A stretch of DNA of 64,000 bases, from contig BCHH01000003.1 of the NCBI GenBank assembly GCA_001599595.1, positions 2,957,151 through 3,021,150 of the forward strand, read 5' to 3'. Shown here in pieces: positions 10,358 to 23,185 of this stretch (positions within the stretch are counted from its first letter, which is position 1; each line of letters starts with the position of its first letter). The stretch comes from Beverwykella pulmonaria (lineage: Eukaryota; Ascomycota; Dothideomycetes; Pleosporales; Melanommataceae). Position numbers and translations under genes: made by a program. The notes under the pieces were generated by a model. That model searched no databases, was not told the origin of the DNA, and saw only the letters and a list, made by a program, of their open reading frames with translations.

Positions 10358-13300
10358 TTAAGGAGAGGCATCGCGCCTCGACTTCTTGTTCCTCTCAATC
10401 CTTTCGTTCCACTTGCGCTTCCCAACACGGGTCTCAAAGTGTGGCGCCACTGTAGTAACATCCTGACCGGCTCCCATCATACTGCTTCGCATCTTGTTTC
10501 GATACGCATCGACTAATAGTCAGGTTAGTTATGTTGTTGTTCTCTCGTTGTCAAGGCATCAACTTACGTGACTTTTGTAGAAACAACGTCCTTCCAGCAA
10601 AGACACGACTCTGGCTCCAGCTCATACGATAGCCCAAATCGTTCAATGTGATCTCCTTAGAACGCTTTGCCCGCGTCAGGCGTGGCTTCGGTACACGAGC
10701 TTCACCTTCGAGCGTTGGAACAGGAACGAGAGATGAGCCCGATAGCGGGAAGCCCGGCTCGTCTTCTGGGTCGGCCTCATCATTGAAGACCTTGCTCCCT
10801 CGCGGGCTTGCTGGCGGAGAAGTCATCTGCATTGGGAAATAGCTGCGGGGGAACACCGAGTTCGATTTTCGATAAGAGTCTGGCATCTCCTCCATTTTAA
10901 CAGTGTCGAGAGTGACTCGGACTCGAACTCGAGTGCCGCGTTGTGCGTCGTCGACGAGAATAAACTTGCGCTTTTTAGACTCTGGTAGGTCGCCGAACAT
11001 GGCTAATTTGCGCTCCTCTTCGTCCTGCTCTTGCTTTGCGACGGGTACTCTCGAGGCGTGCGGTGGAGGCGGATGGTGACCCATTGCGTCGTGGAGAGGT
11101 GGCATACCACTGGAACTTGCCGCCGAATCGCTCGTTGGGAAATGTGGATAAAAGTTTTGCGTTTGCCGCACATCATTGGGTGATGACTGCCCGTTTGGTG
11201 CTTGGTGATGGTGGGTATGCGCTTCCGGATATTCATTGGCTGTAGACAAAGAAAATTAGCTTGCACGTTCCCTACTTATACTTGCTTTCCACGCGCTAAA
11301 TAGACATGTGCAGTGATGTGAGGTGAAGTGATGTAAAGTGTAATGTGCAGTATATGTGCATGGGGTAGTGGTATCAAGGGGGATTACATCAAAGAGTGTA
11401 ATGTACATAGTGCAGAAACGACAGGAGGTATCATAATTCCGACCCCAAACGCGCGCTCATCGCATCATTACATCTGGTGGAAACATACCGCTGACGTCGT
11501 CATTTCCTCCTTGGGGTCCCCCGGGATGCTCATGGTGGTGATGCATCTGGGGACCTCCCATACCCATGTTCGGCTGTCGAGGTGGTGCTGCCAATCCGGC
11601 TGAATTTGGAACCCCAGGAGCGCCTGGTCCACCCGGCCCAGCCATGTGGTTACCATGTGACGTCGACACCGCCTTCCTGTTAGTGATCTTGGCCATGCGC
11701 CTCACTCGCCGACTCCTCAGTCGCGGATCTTGGTTGCTGTTCCGCCAACTGTCTACTGCTCGCTGGATCAAGCCCCGCTTTCCTCTCAAGCAAGGGTTTA
11801 ATTGCGCCAATGCCCATCCTACGGTGTTGCATTCGGTCTCGTAATGCAACCGATTTCCCTTGTATTGGTCCTTGTGGCAGCAGGCGCGGGGATAGACGCA
11901 GTTCTCCGTCTTGAACTCCTGGGCAAGCTCTTCGACATTGATGGACTCGACGTCGCAGCGGATGGTGTACTCCATCTTGACTCGGTCGCGCGAATACTCG
12001 AAAGCAATCCACTGCACGCCGTTTTGGTCTTGCCTTACCACAAGCGGAGTCGTTGCGGGGATGGGTCCAGGCGCGGCGTTCGGATTAATGTTTGCGCCTC
12101 CACCGGGAGCCCCAGGATGCATATTGGGTCCACCTCCGGGAGGACCTTGAGGCGGTGCTTGAGGCGGACCCAATCCTGACGGCGGCCTCTGAAGAGGCGT
12201 TTGCGACATGCGTGATTTGGGGCTTCCAGTCATTCCTGGCGTATGCGGATGGGGTTGATGAGGATGCTGCATCTGCTGGCCTTGTTGGTGGGAGAGTAAA
12301 AGGGAGCTGGTCGCCATGGGTTGCTGTTGCTGGGAAGATGGGTGCTGAGGATACGGCGACTGCTGCGGTACTGCTGGTTGAGCATATGGCGTATAGTACA
12401 TTGGCTGGGGCATCTGGCTTGTCGGCTGTCCGTAGATGGGCCGTCCATGTTGATCGTGCTGAGGAGACTGCACAGACGCGGGCGAGTTGGACTGCGGTGT
12501 ATGATACGATATTGGAGGGTAGTTTGCCCTGTTCATGGTTGCGGCGGCCATCAGCTCTGGCGTTTCTGTTTACTACGTTAGATGAAGTTCTCGATTTTGA
12601 GTGCGAGTCTAAAATTGGTCACAGGGAGCCCGAAATTTTGAACAACGCGCTTTACGACTTTGCACAACACGACCATCGTATACACAATTAAAAAAATAAA
12701 AAAAGCATACCTGAAGCTGAGTAGTTGCTTGGGGCACTATTTGTGCTATACGGGCTGGGGTGCGCGGGATAGTAGGGGACCTCTTGCTGCTGCTGACCAG
12801 GCGGACCTTGAATCTGTTGCACGTACGGCGACTGATGCTGAGGGTGCTGCTGGTGCTGGGGAGGAACCTGAGGATTTGCAGGATGAGGTGAAGGATAATG
12901 AGATTGCGCCGGGGATTGTGCAGGCTGCGACTGATGAGGCGAGTCGGGATGTGGTTGGTGGTGCTGGTGCTGGACGACGCCGGGACGCGGATGGTGCTGA
13001 TGTTGCGGGTGGTGGGTTGGCGGTGGCAAGCCCTGTGCCGAGTGGGGGTGATGCTAGGAGGCGCGCGCAAGTCAGCAATGAGCGATCATTCGAACGGCAG
13101 GCGACAGAGCGAGGCAGGACTCGACAGAAAGACAAGCAAACAAATAGGGCAGGGTGCAAAGTGAGATAGAGTGGGGTGTGTGCAGCGGGGAGGGCGGACA
13201 GACTGATTCGGCTCGGGAGGTTTGGAGGCGACAGTGCTGCAACGACGAGATATGCGAGGGGCAGGGTCTGGAAAAGGGCAGGACGATAGGATTTGGTTTA

Positions 13301-13815
13301 TAGGATAGGACGGGAAGGGCGGACTAAAGAAAGCAACGCGCGACTTTTGACAACACTCGAGGCTCCGCAAGGATGATCCCGCTGGCTCTGGGGTGACAAG
13401 ATGCGGCGGGCGGGCTGGGAGACGACGAGAGGGGCAGCAGGGAAGGGCAGGGGAGCAGCTTGGGAGCAGGGCTGCTTGGCGAGGAGGGCCATACCATGCC
13501 AGAAACGCGCGGGAGAGCTGGGGTAACGAAGGGTGCGTGGGTGCGGCTTGCAGGCGCTGCAGCAGCATGCAACGAGCGGGCGAGGATGAGCGAGGATGAA
13601 GCCAACAGCGGCGGTGACAGCGACGGGTCGCGGGCGTTTGGGCGAGCCTCTCTTGCAACGGTCGAGCGAGACGGCGCGCGCGAATGGGCGGGCGACGCAG
13701 AGAGATGCGAGAGCGAGAGGGAGGGCTATGCGGGTGGCAGAACAGGACTCACCATCTTTGGACCGGGCGCTTCCTGATTATTGTACTTCCGGCTATCTGC
13801 CTGGCCCTGCGACAT
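10358..13815 (-). CDS. medA: MedA/Acr1/Ren1-like developmental regulator (DUF8032-type)
   Basis: Proteins of this type (MedA of Aspergillus, Acr1 of Magnaporthe, Ren1 of Fusarium) are nuclear regulators of conidiophore development and adhesion. I assign this one by overall layout and the conserved block, so the symbol is tentative. My five-exon model is 13753-13815, 12711-13053, 11489-12565, 10568-11239 and 10358-10512, with every junction in phase, giving 769 residues. Introns are 699, 145, 249 and 55 bases. The first 320 residues are rich in His, Gln and Pro. Residues about 320-425 form the conserved block (EYSRDRVKMEYTIRCDVE, then CVYPRACC and RGLIQRAVDSWRN). A similar shorter block (RVRVTLDTVKM, then NSVFPRSYFP) follows near 583-633. 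The conserved C-terminus near 689-769 contains KEITLNDLGYRMSWSQSRVF. The first intron and start exon are the least certain. Without intron 3 removal the protein would stop soon after the main block. Confidence 0.75.
11240..11488 (-). other. Long intron 3 of the medA-like gene, with GTGATGT-like repeats
   Basis: The donor GTATGT lies at 11483-11488 and the acceptor CTACAG ends at 11240. The join gives an in-phase alanine codon. At 249 bases it is several times longer than typical introns here. On the plus strand 11305-11350 it carries a run of related GTGATGT / GTGAAGT / GTAATGT words. Retention leads to a stop within ten codons of the donor. Confidence 0.6.
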
Positions 13816-16800
13816 GTTTATTATGGCTCCGGCGCCGGTGGTCGAGGTAGCGGGCGACTGGGATGCAGGAGTAGTGCGGCCTGGCAATTTCACGGGCACG
13901 GGGAAAGTGCGAGTGTGCAGAGCCAGAGAGTGGCGCTAGAGGAGTCGTCGAGAGGGCCGACAACGAGAGCGAGAGCGCGGCGCTCGAGGTGGAGCAGGGT
14001 GAAATAAACACAAAACGACTAACTCCTCCCGAGCCAGCCACCCCCTGCAACCTGCTGCACGCCCGGCGCAGTATCCTTTACGGGCTGCGGCTGTCGATGC
14101 GGCCGTGCGCGGATCGGCGAAATGGTGGTGGAGGGGGATTATGGATGTGGTGGGTGTTGCGCGCACGCGCGTGGTGAACGGGATGCAGCGCGCGACAGCA
14201 GTGTGTTTGCCACAGAGGCATCATGGGTGCCTGGGAGCATGGCGCGCAGGCGAGCGGCGAGAGGGAGGGATGGACAAGGAGATCGAATGGGCGGCGACTC
14301 GGACGGGCGTGAGCCGCTATCATCATCGATCACGGCAGACGCATCGCATCGCATCACCACCACCACCACCACCACCACCGCCAGCTTTGCTGCGAAGGGA
14401 AGGCCACGGCCATGGCCTCGTCAGCCTCCTCGGGTAAATTCACTCTCGACCCCGCGGCTGTCTTCAATGTCTTGCTGGAGCCCTGCTTGTCTCCTTGTCC
14501 GCTCAACTAAGGCTCTCTTATACCCGCCTGGCCTCCCGCATCCCGTCTGATAATGCTGCAGTCCTGTCGAGCTGCACCTTCTGCTTCCATCGCCCCTGCA
14601 GCGCCGCCCGTCCCATACCCGGACCGGCGTGCGCGCCCTCCGCCGTCTCTCTCTCCCTGCACTGTACGTATGGCCCTTGAACTGCAGTCCATCTTGCGGC
14701 AAAATCGTGGCAGAACCGCCACACCAGCACTTGGTGATGGCCACTCCAACAGTTGCACCTCGCTTGCTCGAGGCCTCCGCTAGTCAACCGTTTTGCAGTT
14801 GCACGAGCGGCGGCCCACCGTCTCGCCGTCCATTGGCCGCGGGCGCGCCAATGCCCCGAGAATGCAACGCCCAAAACGGCCACACCAACAGCTCCCTTTC
14901 TGCCCAATGCCAGCGTCGGCCAGTCGCTGCGAGTGAATCCCCGGCCGCCTGCTCGACCCGGGCTAGGCCCGATCAGCGGCCATGTGGAGCGCTCGGAAAT
15001 GGCCCTCGGGAGACGGCCAGGGAGGCCAGCTCGCCGAGAGAATCTGGTGATCGACTTTGGGCGCTGTCAAGATCGTGAGGCGGCGCGTCCACAACGGGTG
15101 CTCCAGGGGGCATCATCTGGCACCCAGCTTCATGCGCTGCGGTCCTCAGTCGTAGACTGCGGCGGCCGTGCGCCAGGAGAAATCGTCTCGGCACCGCCGG
15201 CAGATTTGGGCGTTTGTACAGGGTCCATAAGGGTACCTATAATAAGTTAAATTGCCGTCATGCTCGACGCGAGTTCACGCGTCGCAAGAAACAACAACAT
15301 GTCTGCCGGGCGTACATCCGCCTAGGCGCTGGTGATAGGGACGCAACTCGCATGCAGCATGGCGAGCAGAACCAGCTTATCCTGGGGCTCTCCAAATCAA
15401 TCATGCTCCCGCGTTCCATGGTGGTTGCGCCGTATAGGGCATTGCCGAACCATCTCCAAACTCCTGCGACGGCAGACGCTGTCTCAAGCGTCTGCTCTGG
15501 GCGCAACTTGCTTGAATCTGGACGCTCGGGGCTTGAAACACACCGCGCGGCCACTTCTGGGCTGCTCGAGTTGACAGCTTTCCAGAAGCACCTGCGACAG
15601 AAACTTGTCGCGACTGAGATGTCGTTGACGGAACTGCACCTAGACAGCGATCGTGACATGGTACATGATTAAGTAATATTCCGACGAAGGGTTTGCAGTG
15701 GAGTGCGGAGAAACCCCTGGGAGCATCGCATCGCAATGGCCTGTCCAGCGACAAGGGAACTCAGGTACCGAGCAACTCTAACCCAACGCCTACACACACA
15801 CGCAGACACCGCCAAAATAACACAACAATGGCTTTGTCCTCGCAGACAGTATAAAGGCGCCGTGCTACGAGCGCATTGTCATGTCAGATCGCCAGACCGC
15901 CAGGCATAAGTCACGGTTCCTCGGTGAGTGGCAACAATACTTTGCTTGCTGCGTAATTCACACTCCACCCACCATTGCTGACGACCCAGTGCCCTGGCTC
16001 TCCTGCTGCACCAACACAGCTGCCCGCAATTCAACAGAACGGTAAGAGTAGCACAAGAAGCAAGGAGATGCATGGGGATCTCATCTAGATGGGGGCGCGC
16101 CACACGCCTTGCGGGCTTCGAGTCATCGTTGCACGCCCACGGTGGTTCAGGTCGGCTTGTCGCAGCCGAACAGTTGCTCAAAGTCCAGTCTGGCGGCGAC
16201 GTGCATTTGACCAAATGGTCAGCTGGGCACAAAGGCGAAGAGTTGGGACGAGATGGTAGCTTCATCATGTGCATGTTCTACGGCAATTCCATCTCCCGAT
16301 GGCAGTCACACGGCGAAGTCGGAGAAGCATCTGGATGTGAGTTGTGTCCTTCCTCGGCATTTAGGCTCATCGCAAGGTTCGTCGCCTCATCGAGCGGTTG
16401 ATAAGGTCTGTGTCAAGAATAAAGACGTTCAACTTTGCGGCAACCGTTGCGCTTTGCTGACGGGAAGCAGGGATGGGTCTTCGACAGCCGGCGGACGATC
16501 GCAGGGCGTTGGTGGTGTGCGACGTCGTGGTGCCTCCCGAGCAGCCTATCGGCCGAGAAGTGTCCCAACTCCTTCAGTTGCTCCTCGTCTATGAAACAAC
16601 TCTGGAACCACTGCTGATTGGCCCACAGACAATGATTTATCTGCATTCTTTTTGCCAGCAATTTCCATCTGCTAAAAATGAGAATTAATCAATGCCGGGC
16701 TTTCATCCTTGGTCGAAACGAAGCTCGGCCCCGGCTGAAGTGCCTGGGCAGAGATCGGCATGCATGTGAGTTCAAGTGCAGCGTCCATTTTCTGTTAAAA

Positions 16801-19800
16801 AGGCCAAATTTCGGCAGGGTCTGCTCCGCGCTCACAGAAGGTGCTATCGGAAAAGGCTAGTTGAGCTCGAGAAGACTTCTAGGCCGCTGTGCTTATTGCA
16901 GCACTTCACACGCTGACGTCGCCGCTTCACAACTGAGGCACAGAGGATCCCCCCAGCCTGGTCTGGGGGAGGTAGTACGTTGGAACAAGCAGTTCGTGGG
17001 CTCCAGCTCGCTGACCAGGCGTGAAGATCGGCTTCAGGGCCCCTCGACCTTGCTTCCCGCATTCCCTTGAGGGTTGCTGTTTGCGACCTGGGAGCGCAGG
17101 CGGCGCTCGGCATCCTCACACAGATTTCCACAAGGCATGCAGTATGCGAGGGGCATTTTGACCAGGGCCGGCAAGCCAACCGGGAATGAAGCCAGCGAGG
17201 GACATCGATTGAGAAACGGAACCCATCATCCGACTACGAGCGGGATATCAGCCCCGAGACTTTTCGTGATGACGACGTCACTTTGTCGTGCGATCTTGCG
17301 ATGAAGCATTGTGCTGCGCAGCTTCAATGTGCTTTGAAATACCGCTGTTCTCTAACCGAGCTCTCAGTTGTCAACGTCTCTGCATAAGCGTCAATTTGGC
17401 AGGTGGCATCGGCGTCATGATTGGGTAAAGGAAGGCATTTTCTTTCTGCCGGCTTTCATGGCGATACGGGGACGTGCCAACCCGGGCTATATCAAGGTGG
17501 TGCGTCAAGGACTCCCCGGCTTCCCGCTGATTCCTGGTCGAAGGACAAGCCCTGTTGGGGGCGGTGATTCGAGCGGACACTTGGGCGAAGGGTTCGAACG
17601 TGGGCTGATGTCTGCATATACACCGCATCTCAGAATTCTTCTGCAGCATGCCAGGACAACCTCCTGATTCGGTCCTCTGTGGTCAGCTTGACTGTCTCGA
17701 TTCGTGGCCCATTTTATGGCCGTTCTCCAGACCTCGAGGGCTCGTGATTGGCTGACGGGGTATTTCAGGAGTTGTGTCCGAACCAAACTGTCGGGTCGCC
17801 AGCCGTGTTGCCTGAGCCATGAGGAGCGCATCAGCACAGACCGCCGGGGGGGACCCATGCCGGTATCGCATTCTCAAACATGGCACGCGTGACAGGCAGC
17901 GAGCAAGTTGAACATGTTGGAACGTCATGTCGTGCCGGACAAACGCTGGTTATGACACGGTCGTGCTACTTCGCGTGTCGGCGGGCCCACCCATATCTGA
18001 AAACAGGCGGCATGCGCAGCGCTTGTCTGCTTCCACTCTGCATCTGACATGCAGCCAATCACTTCCCAAGGTCCCGGATCCGGTCAGGCAGCTTGGCGAA
18101 TGGGAGACTGGCTCAGCACGCTTTCCAGAGTAGTGATGACTTCCGCTCATGGCAATATTTTAATCAATTTGCTCCAGCGTTCACGGTTAAGCTCCGAGAG
18201 TTTAATCCCCTGCTGACGTGGCATATCAGGCGAGCATCTATAGCAGAAAGATCTGATATCTGATATAGGGATCTTGGACGGGAGCTAATTTCTAAGAGCT
18301 ACCTACGATAGGTGGTACAATGCACGCTGTTGATAGGGTTGTCCATGTGACGCTTGTTCAGTGTGTAAACTCGATTCGAAGAACGATTGGACAAGGTTCT
18401 GACTTCTGGCGGGGGCGACATGGACACTTTTTAGGGAGAATGGTAAACAGAGCGGCAGATCTGGCTTCGGTTCCAACCCGCCCTGGGGAAGTCGGAAAAA
18501 GAAAGAAAAGACGGTAAACTCACTCGCCAAAGACATTGTGGATACGGCAAAAGCTCCGAGCGACGCAGTCTTTTTGCTTCTTTGCTCTCGAATCTCTAAC
18601 AGCCAGCCATGACGACTTCAAAGTAGGTGGTTATTTACCTTTAGACCGACTTTTGAGATGTCTATTATTACTCACCATGTGTCGAAGTCTGCGCGCTTTT
18701 TCCATCATAGTTATTATTATTTTCTTATCTCAGACCACTTTTTCGAGTCAACAATGGAATCCTTCCACACGTTCGTTCTCTATGATCGCGAGCTCATGCA
18801 TCTCGTTGAATTATCACCCGAATCTCCTCTACCGTCCGTCGGTGGATAGGGCAGAACAGCCGTGTGTACGCGAATACGCGAAAGGAGACTAGTAAGCACG
18901 CGTCGCGAACTGAAAGGCTGTCGTGGCACGCCTTGTATCCACAACTTTTCGACCAATCTTTGTTGTTGGCGCGGAGATTGTCATTATGCGAGGCACGGGA
19001 ATTGCGTCTCGTATATTTTCCAAATGCAGAGCACGTACAGTACACTCTCTTGTGTGTGGAAGGCTTACGCAATGGCGGCTTGCGTGTGGGCAGCTAAAAA
19101 TGCACCATCAGCATGAGAAGGTACCACAGGAATTGCAATTGCATTTGCAATTGGCGTGGAACGCGTTTCGCGATGCTCGCGTTGGTGTTAGGAGAGAGGG
19201 CCTTGCTCCTTCTAGCGGCCTTCTGGATTTTAGTGGCTGTCCTACTCGCCCTTGACCTTCATCTCGGCAGAAGTTGCGATTCATCTTGCGCCTTGTGAGG
19301 TGAATGCTATTTTTGTTTGGTATCACCTTGTGGACCGTGGTCCACCAGAAACCCGTTCATTGCGTCATTGTCAAAGCCTTTGGTGGTTTGAGCTCGGCGA
19401 CGAGAGCTGTGGTGCTCGTCTGATCGACTCGCGCAACCTTCTCCAAAGGGAACTATACGACACCAGCCAGCCTCGCTTTCTGCAGAGCAAAAATTCAATG
19501 GTCGATATGCTGCATCTTCTGTCTCACAAATTCGTGGTGCACTTGCTTCCCACTATACGGCGTTTTCCTCGCGCACATTCCACGCCCAAAACGCTGGAGT
19601 CGACTGCAAACGAGAGTCAACCTTGTCGCCCACGCTGTCTAGTGTAGTCTGTGACACCAGTACGGACGCTTTGACGGTAGACCAAAGGCTCATGTTCCAC
19701 GATACTAGTGTAAGGCCCGGAGCTGAGCATTCTGTACTCTCGAGTTCAGGAACACAATGCTCGAAATCGATACCCGGCCCCCCAGTCGCGCGGATTCTCG

Positions 19801-20930
19801 AACCCCTAAACCGTCTTCACGCGTTCCAAAACGTGCGACCTTGAGCAAAGAGCATTGTGGATGAAGCCGAGCCAAACTTGCCGAACGTGTGTGTTTAAGA
19901 ACTAACCACGGAGACACCCATGCCGAGAGTTTCACGAAACTTGTCAACTATCTAGCTTCCACGGTCCGTTTCAGACGGCAGAGCGCATGAAGTGGGCTCT
20001 CAAGCTCATAAAAGCACTCACCTCATTTAGACATACGTATACAGCACGAGTTCGGGTTCCAAGAAGCGCTGTCGCGGTCGCGTAGCGCTACATGACAACG
20101 ACTTGTTCATGGCTTTGAGCCAGGAGCTCCAAGCCGCTCAAAACGTAAATATTCGCGATGAGCTGGCCATGAGCATCGCAACCCTTGATCGAGCATGGTG
20201 CGACTCTATAGACTGTACGTGACCGCTTTCTCGGAAGGGCGGCCTCAAACTTTTGGACCGGCTTCCCTCTCTACCCCCTCTTTACCATTATGCGCACTAT
20301 CGGCAGCTTCAAAAAGCAACGTCCCTGCTGGGTCGGCACTCTTTACACGTATGCAGTGATGACAATTCAAGTCGCTGCTATTGCCGTACTGTTCTTAGAG
20401 TGTTGTCGCCAGCCTTGCTGCTATTGTCACTCACTAGCCCATGGCCGCATGCATTGTAAACGCTAAATCAAAGCACAAAAAAACTGCCCACACGATGAAG
20501 CGCTAGCACAAGACTCGGTGATAGACATTGTTCCGTATGGGCGGAAACCACCGGAGCAGTGGGTCCTTCACTACGTAATCATGGCATGACTTCCCAAAGA
20601 GAGCACCTCAGCAGTCCTTTTCCTGCTCAGCACAGATTGATACCCGACCTCAGTTCAAAAGATAGACGGCACGCATCCGTGTATTGGTCCAGCCCTCTGA
20701 AATGAGGCGGAAGAAAGTGGAGAGCGGGACGAGAAGGGGATGTGCTGGCATTCTCACGGCAGGATGTTCCCTGGCACATCCCCACGCCCATGCCGCGGCG
20801 ATGAGTGAGCAAGCAGGCTGTCCAGGCGTTGGTCTGTGGTCTTGTATCCCAAAAAGACACTGTTGTGTAGAGTACTGTGTCCATGACATGCGTGAAGCGG
20901 AGGCGCTGTGCCAGCTTTGCTGTGGTCTAT
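13816..20930. other. Seven-kilobase gene-free region upstream of the medA-like gene
   Basis: No protein-coding gene can be supported on either strand over about 7.1 kb. The first 1.5 kb is GC-rich and holds a CAC trinucleotide repeat at about 14355-14378. The remainder is ordinary in composition, with many short frames lacking domains or splice continuity. Its position, immediately 5' of a developmental regulator, suggests leader exons, upstream frames, regulatory sites or non-coding RNA. I cannot locate any of these from sequence alone. Confidence 0.5.
14352..14382 (+). repeat. CAC trinucleotide microsatellite
   Basis: An uninterrupted run of CAC/ACC units in the gene-free region upstream of the medA-like gene. 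No role is evident. Confidence 0.8.
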
Positions 20931-20934
20931 TCCC

Positions 20935-21640
20935 GTCACAATGGGGTCCATCTTGGGCTGGGGTGCTTTTTCTGCTGTTTGAGCAGGGCAGAGAGAGGAC
21001 GCCTCGCCATGATCCCCAGTGCTTTTGCGAGGCAAGGCGAGGCGAGGAAACAGGGCCTGAAGCTGGCGATGATGTGCTGCCAGCTTACCCTGAGTTCTTG
21101 AGCCATGCTGGGTGTGATCAAGGCTTTGGGGGTGAGGACGATGCCCAGGTTGACATTGACCCTCGTCTGGCTGCTTCCTGTCGCCGTCGAAGCGACGGTG
21201 CCCTTGACGCGCAGGTAGTTCTCAGTGGGCTAGGGGGCGCATTCGTAGAACTGAATGTATTATCGTGTCCAAGTCATCGTACTCTCTCTTACCACTCCTC
21301 CACTGCGAAACGCGCTTCCACTGTGATGTTAGACTTGATCGTCGAACCAGTTTCGAGGACCTCAATCTCCGCGCCGTGGCATCTGAGACTCTGGGGATGC
21401 CTTGTTTGCAACAAGAAAAGGAATTGATGCTTGCAGTCGATCCCCCTCCGTCTTCTGAGCCTCCGATGCTTCACATACCCACTCGTTTTTTGCAGGATCA
21501 AATAAAGCTTCCACTCGAAGACGTGTCTTTCTATACGATTTGAGCCACTTCGGACACAGTAAAGAGTGCAGAACCTTACAAGATGGAAGAAGACCACTGA
21601 GGCTCCCTCCACCACAACCCTTGAGCACTTTCCAGACCAT
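20935..21640 (-). pseudogene. Decayed or mis-spliced coding region, unknown protein
   Basis: Three stretches on the minus strand read like real protein but lie in different frames. In order they are VEALFDPAKNEWVCEASEAQ (about 21520-21460), GAEIEVLETGSTIKSNITV (about 21385-21300) and NYLRVKGTVASTATG continuing to VNVNLGIVLTPKALITPSMA (about 21220-21090). A TAG lies just before the third. No intron model I tried joins all three in phase. I therefore favour a broken gene, though an undetected intron or sequencing error would also explain it. I do not recognise the family. Confidence 0.3.
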
Positions 21641-23180
21641 GGGTTGGAATTCACTCTCACAGCCGTCTCGAGATCGACTTCCAGGTAAATGTATGATCTC
21701 CCGGAAACGAAAGCTTGTCCCTCAAAATGCTTAAATAGAATAGGAACCGACTCAAACCCTAGCTACCACTACAGAAAGACTTTCATGTCGCGATACGGCC
21801 TATGCCATGACTTCTTCACGTACCTCTCCTCCTGAGAACTCAATCTAAGGCATACCATCGAGGTACACCCTCGCTAGCCACTTTGCGTTCTCCCTACAAC
21901 TTCACTGCTGGATACTCCGAGATAGTCTGGAAGGTCTTCCCGGCCAGCTTTGTGGGCTTGCTCATAGTTTATACGCTGGATGATAGAAGTACGTTTGGTT
22001 TTGGCACTGACTTGTGGGTGTCGTTGCTTTGCGTTGGTAGTGACCGTCATACCAGGTGAAGGATGACACTTCTACGACTTCGGGTGGATGAGCTGACGAG
22101 TAGGGGGTGTTTTCACATCCTTTGATCTCACGGCACACACTTATAGTTTCAACGCTACGGGCACATCGTTGCACCCATAGGGAGGTGTCTTGAGGTCAGG
22201 AGTGGCATTTAGAATACCTTGGCGTTACAACGATGCATAGACATGACTGCCCGTACACTTCTTTAGCATGACCAATGAACTTATATGCTATTGTCTACTT
22301 GCAAATCCATGTCTGCACACTGAGCTCGTTGTTGCCGATGGTTACTGAAGTTTCAATAAATCCCTTCAGTTTTATTCCATTCAACCTTATCCCCTTTCGA
22401 ATAATAGCCCCGTCTAGTTCACAGCAAGTGCTCCCTTTGTTGTGAACCGATACCAAGAGGATGGTCTTCCGCTTCCGCCTCTTCCAATCCATCTTCATCA
22501 TGATCGTCTGCCTTGGTCTCCAGTCACCCTCTACTGATTCGGCCTCAGCCTCACCAGACACCATTTTGCAAATGATTTATACACAGTGCAGTTCTAGTGC
22601 ACATAAATCGCTCTATCTTCTATTCAGTATGCCTCCAACGCCTCCAATATTTCTGTTATTATGCTGATTCTTCTAGGCCCTTTGAAGCGACACTGATATT
22701 CGACGATCCGTATAAGGCAACTGCTTCAGTTGGCAATGTGAATGCTTTCATGTTGTCTCGAAAGGCTGAGGTCTCCCGCTCGTCGCGAGAATTGTCTGTG
22801 CTGTCTTAGGGGCCAACAACATTAAAGTACTTGATTGAAAACAATGATCTGCACTTGTTGAGCACTGTATTTCCTCGAGCCTCCATCATTTGCACATCCT
22901 TGGCTGTCCTAGATCTCGAACCTGTACATATAGATCGGGAAAGCGTCAAGACATACATTATTTACAGCTGTCAACGCGTCTTTCGTCTCTCTCATCGATA
23001 CTACTTAGACGGACCAGATCTGTGTACAACATCCAAATCATTGTAATAGTGACGCTGCAAAGGCTACTTCGCTTTTTCAGAGATGCTCTTCTTGGGGCTC
23101 AACAACAATATATCCGTGAAGAGACTGCAATTCTCCAGAATTGTACGAAGCTTAGAAGTGCAATGTATTAAATTATGAAA
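21641..23180. other. AT-rich gene-poor stretch
   Basis: Only fragmentary coding-like pieces are visible. One example, on the plus strand near 21840-21985, reads SPYNFTAGYSEIVWKVFPAS in a frame ending at a stop. Another is a Lys/Arg-rich frame on the minus strand at 22295-22564. None can be extended into a gene. This looks like the left shoulder of the relic island. Confidence 0.4.
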
Positions 23181-23185
23181 GCAAC

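Noticed and set aside
10358..13815. Two separate genes (10.4-11.25 kb and 11.46-13.8 kb)
   Set aside because: The right part of 10.4-11.25 kb has no ATG but a good splice acceptor, and a donor upstream joins it in phase, so one gene is simpler.
20684..21427. A 247-codon plus-strand open frame
   Set aside because: It has a Cys/Gly-rich, unstructured composition, overlaps the minus-strand coding-like blocks and shows no family resemblance.
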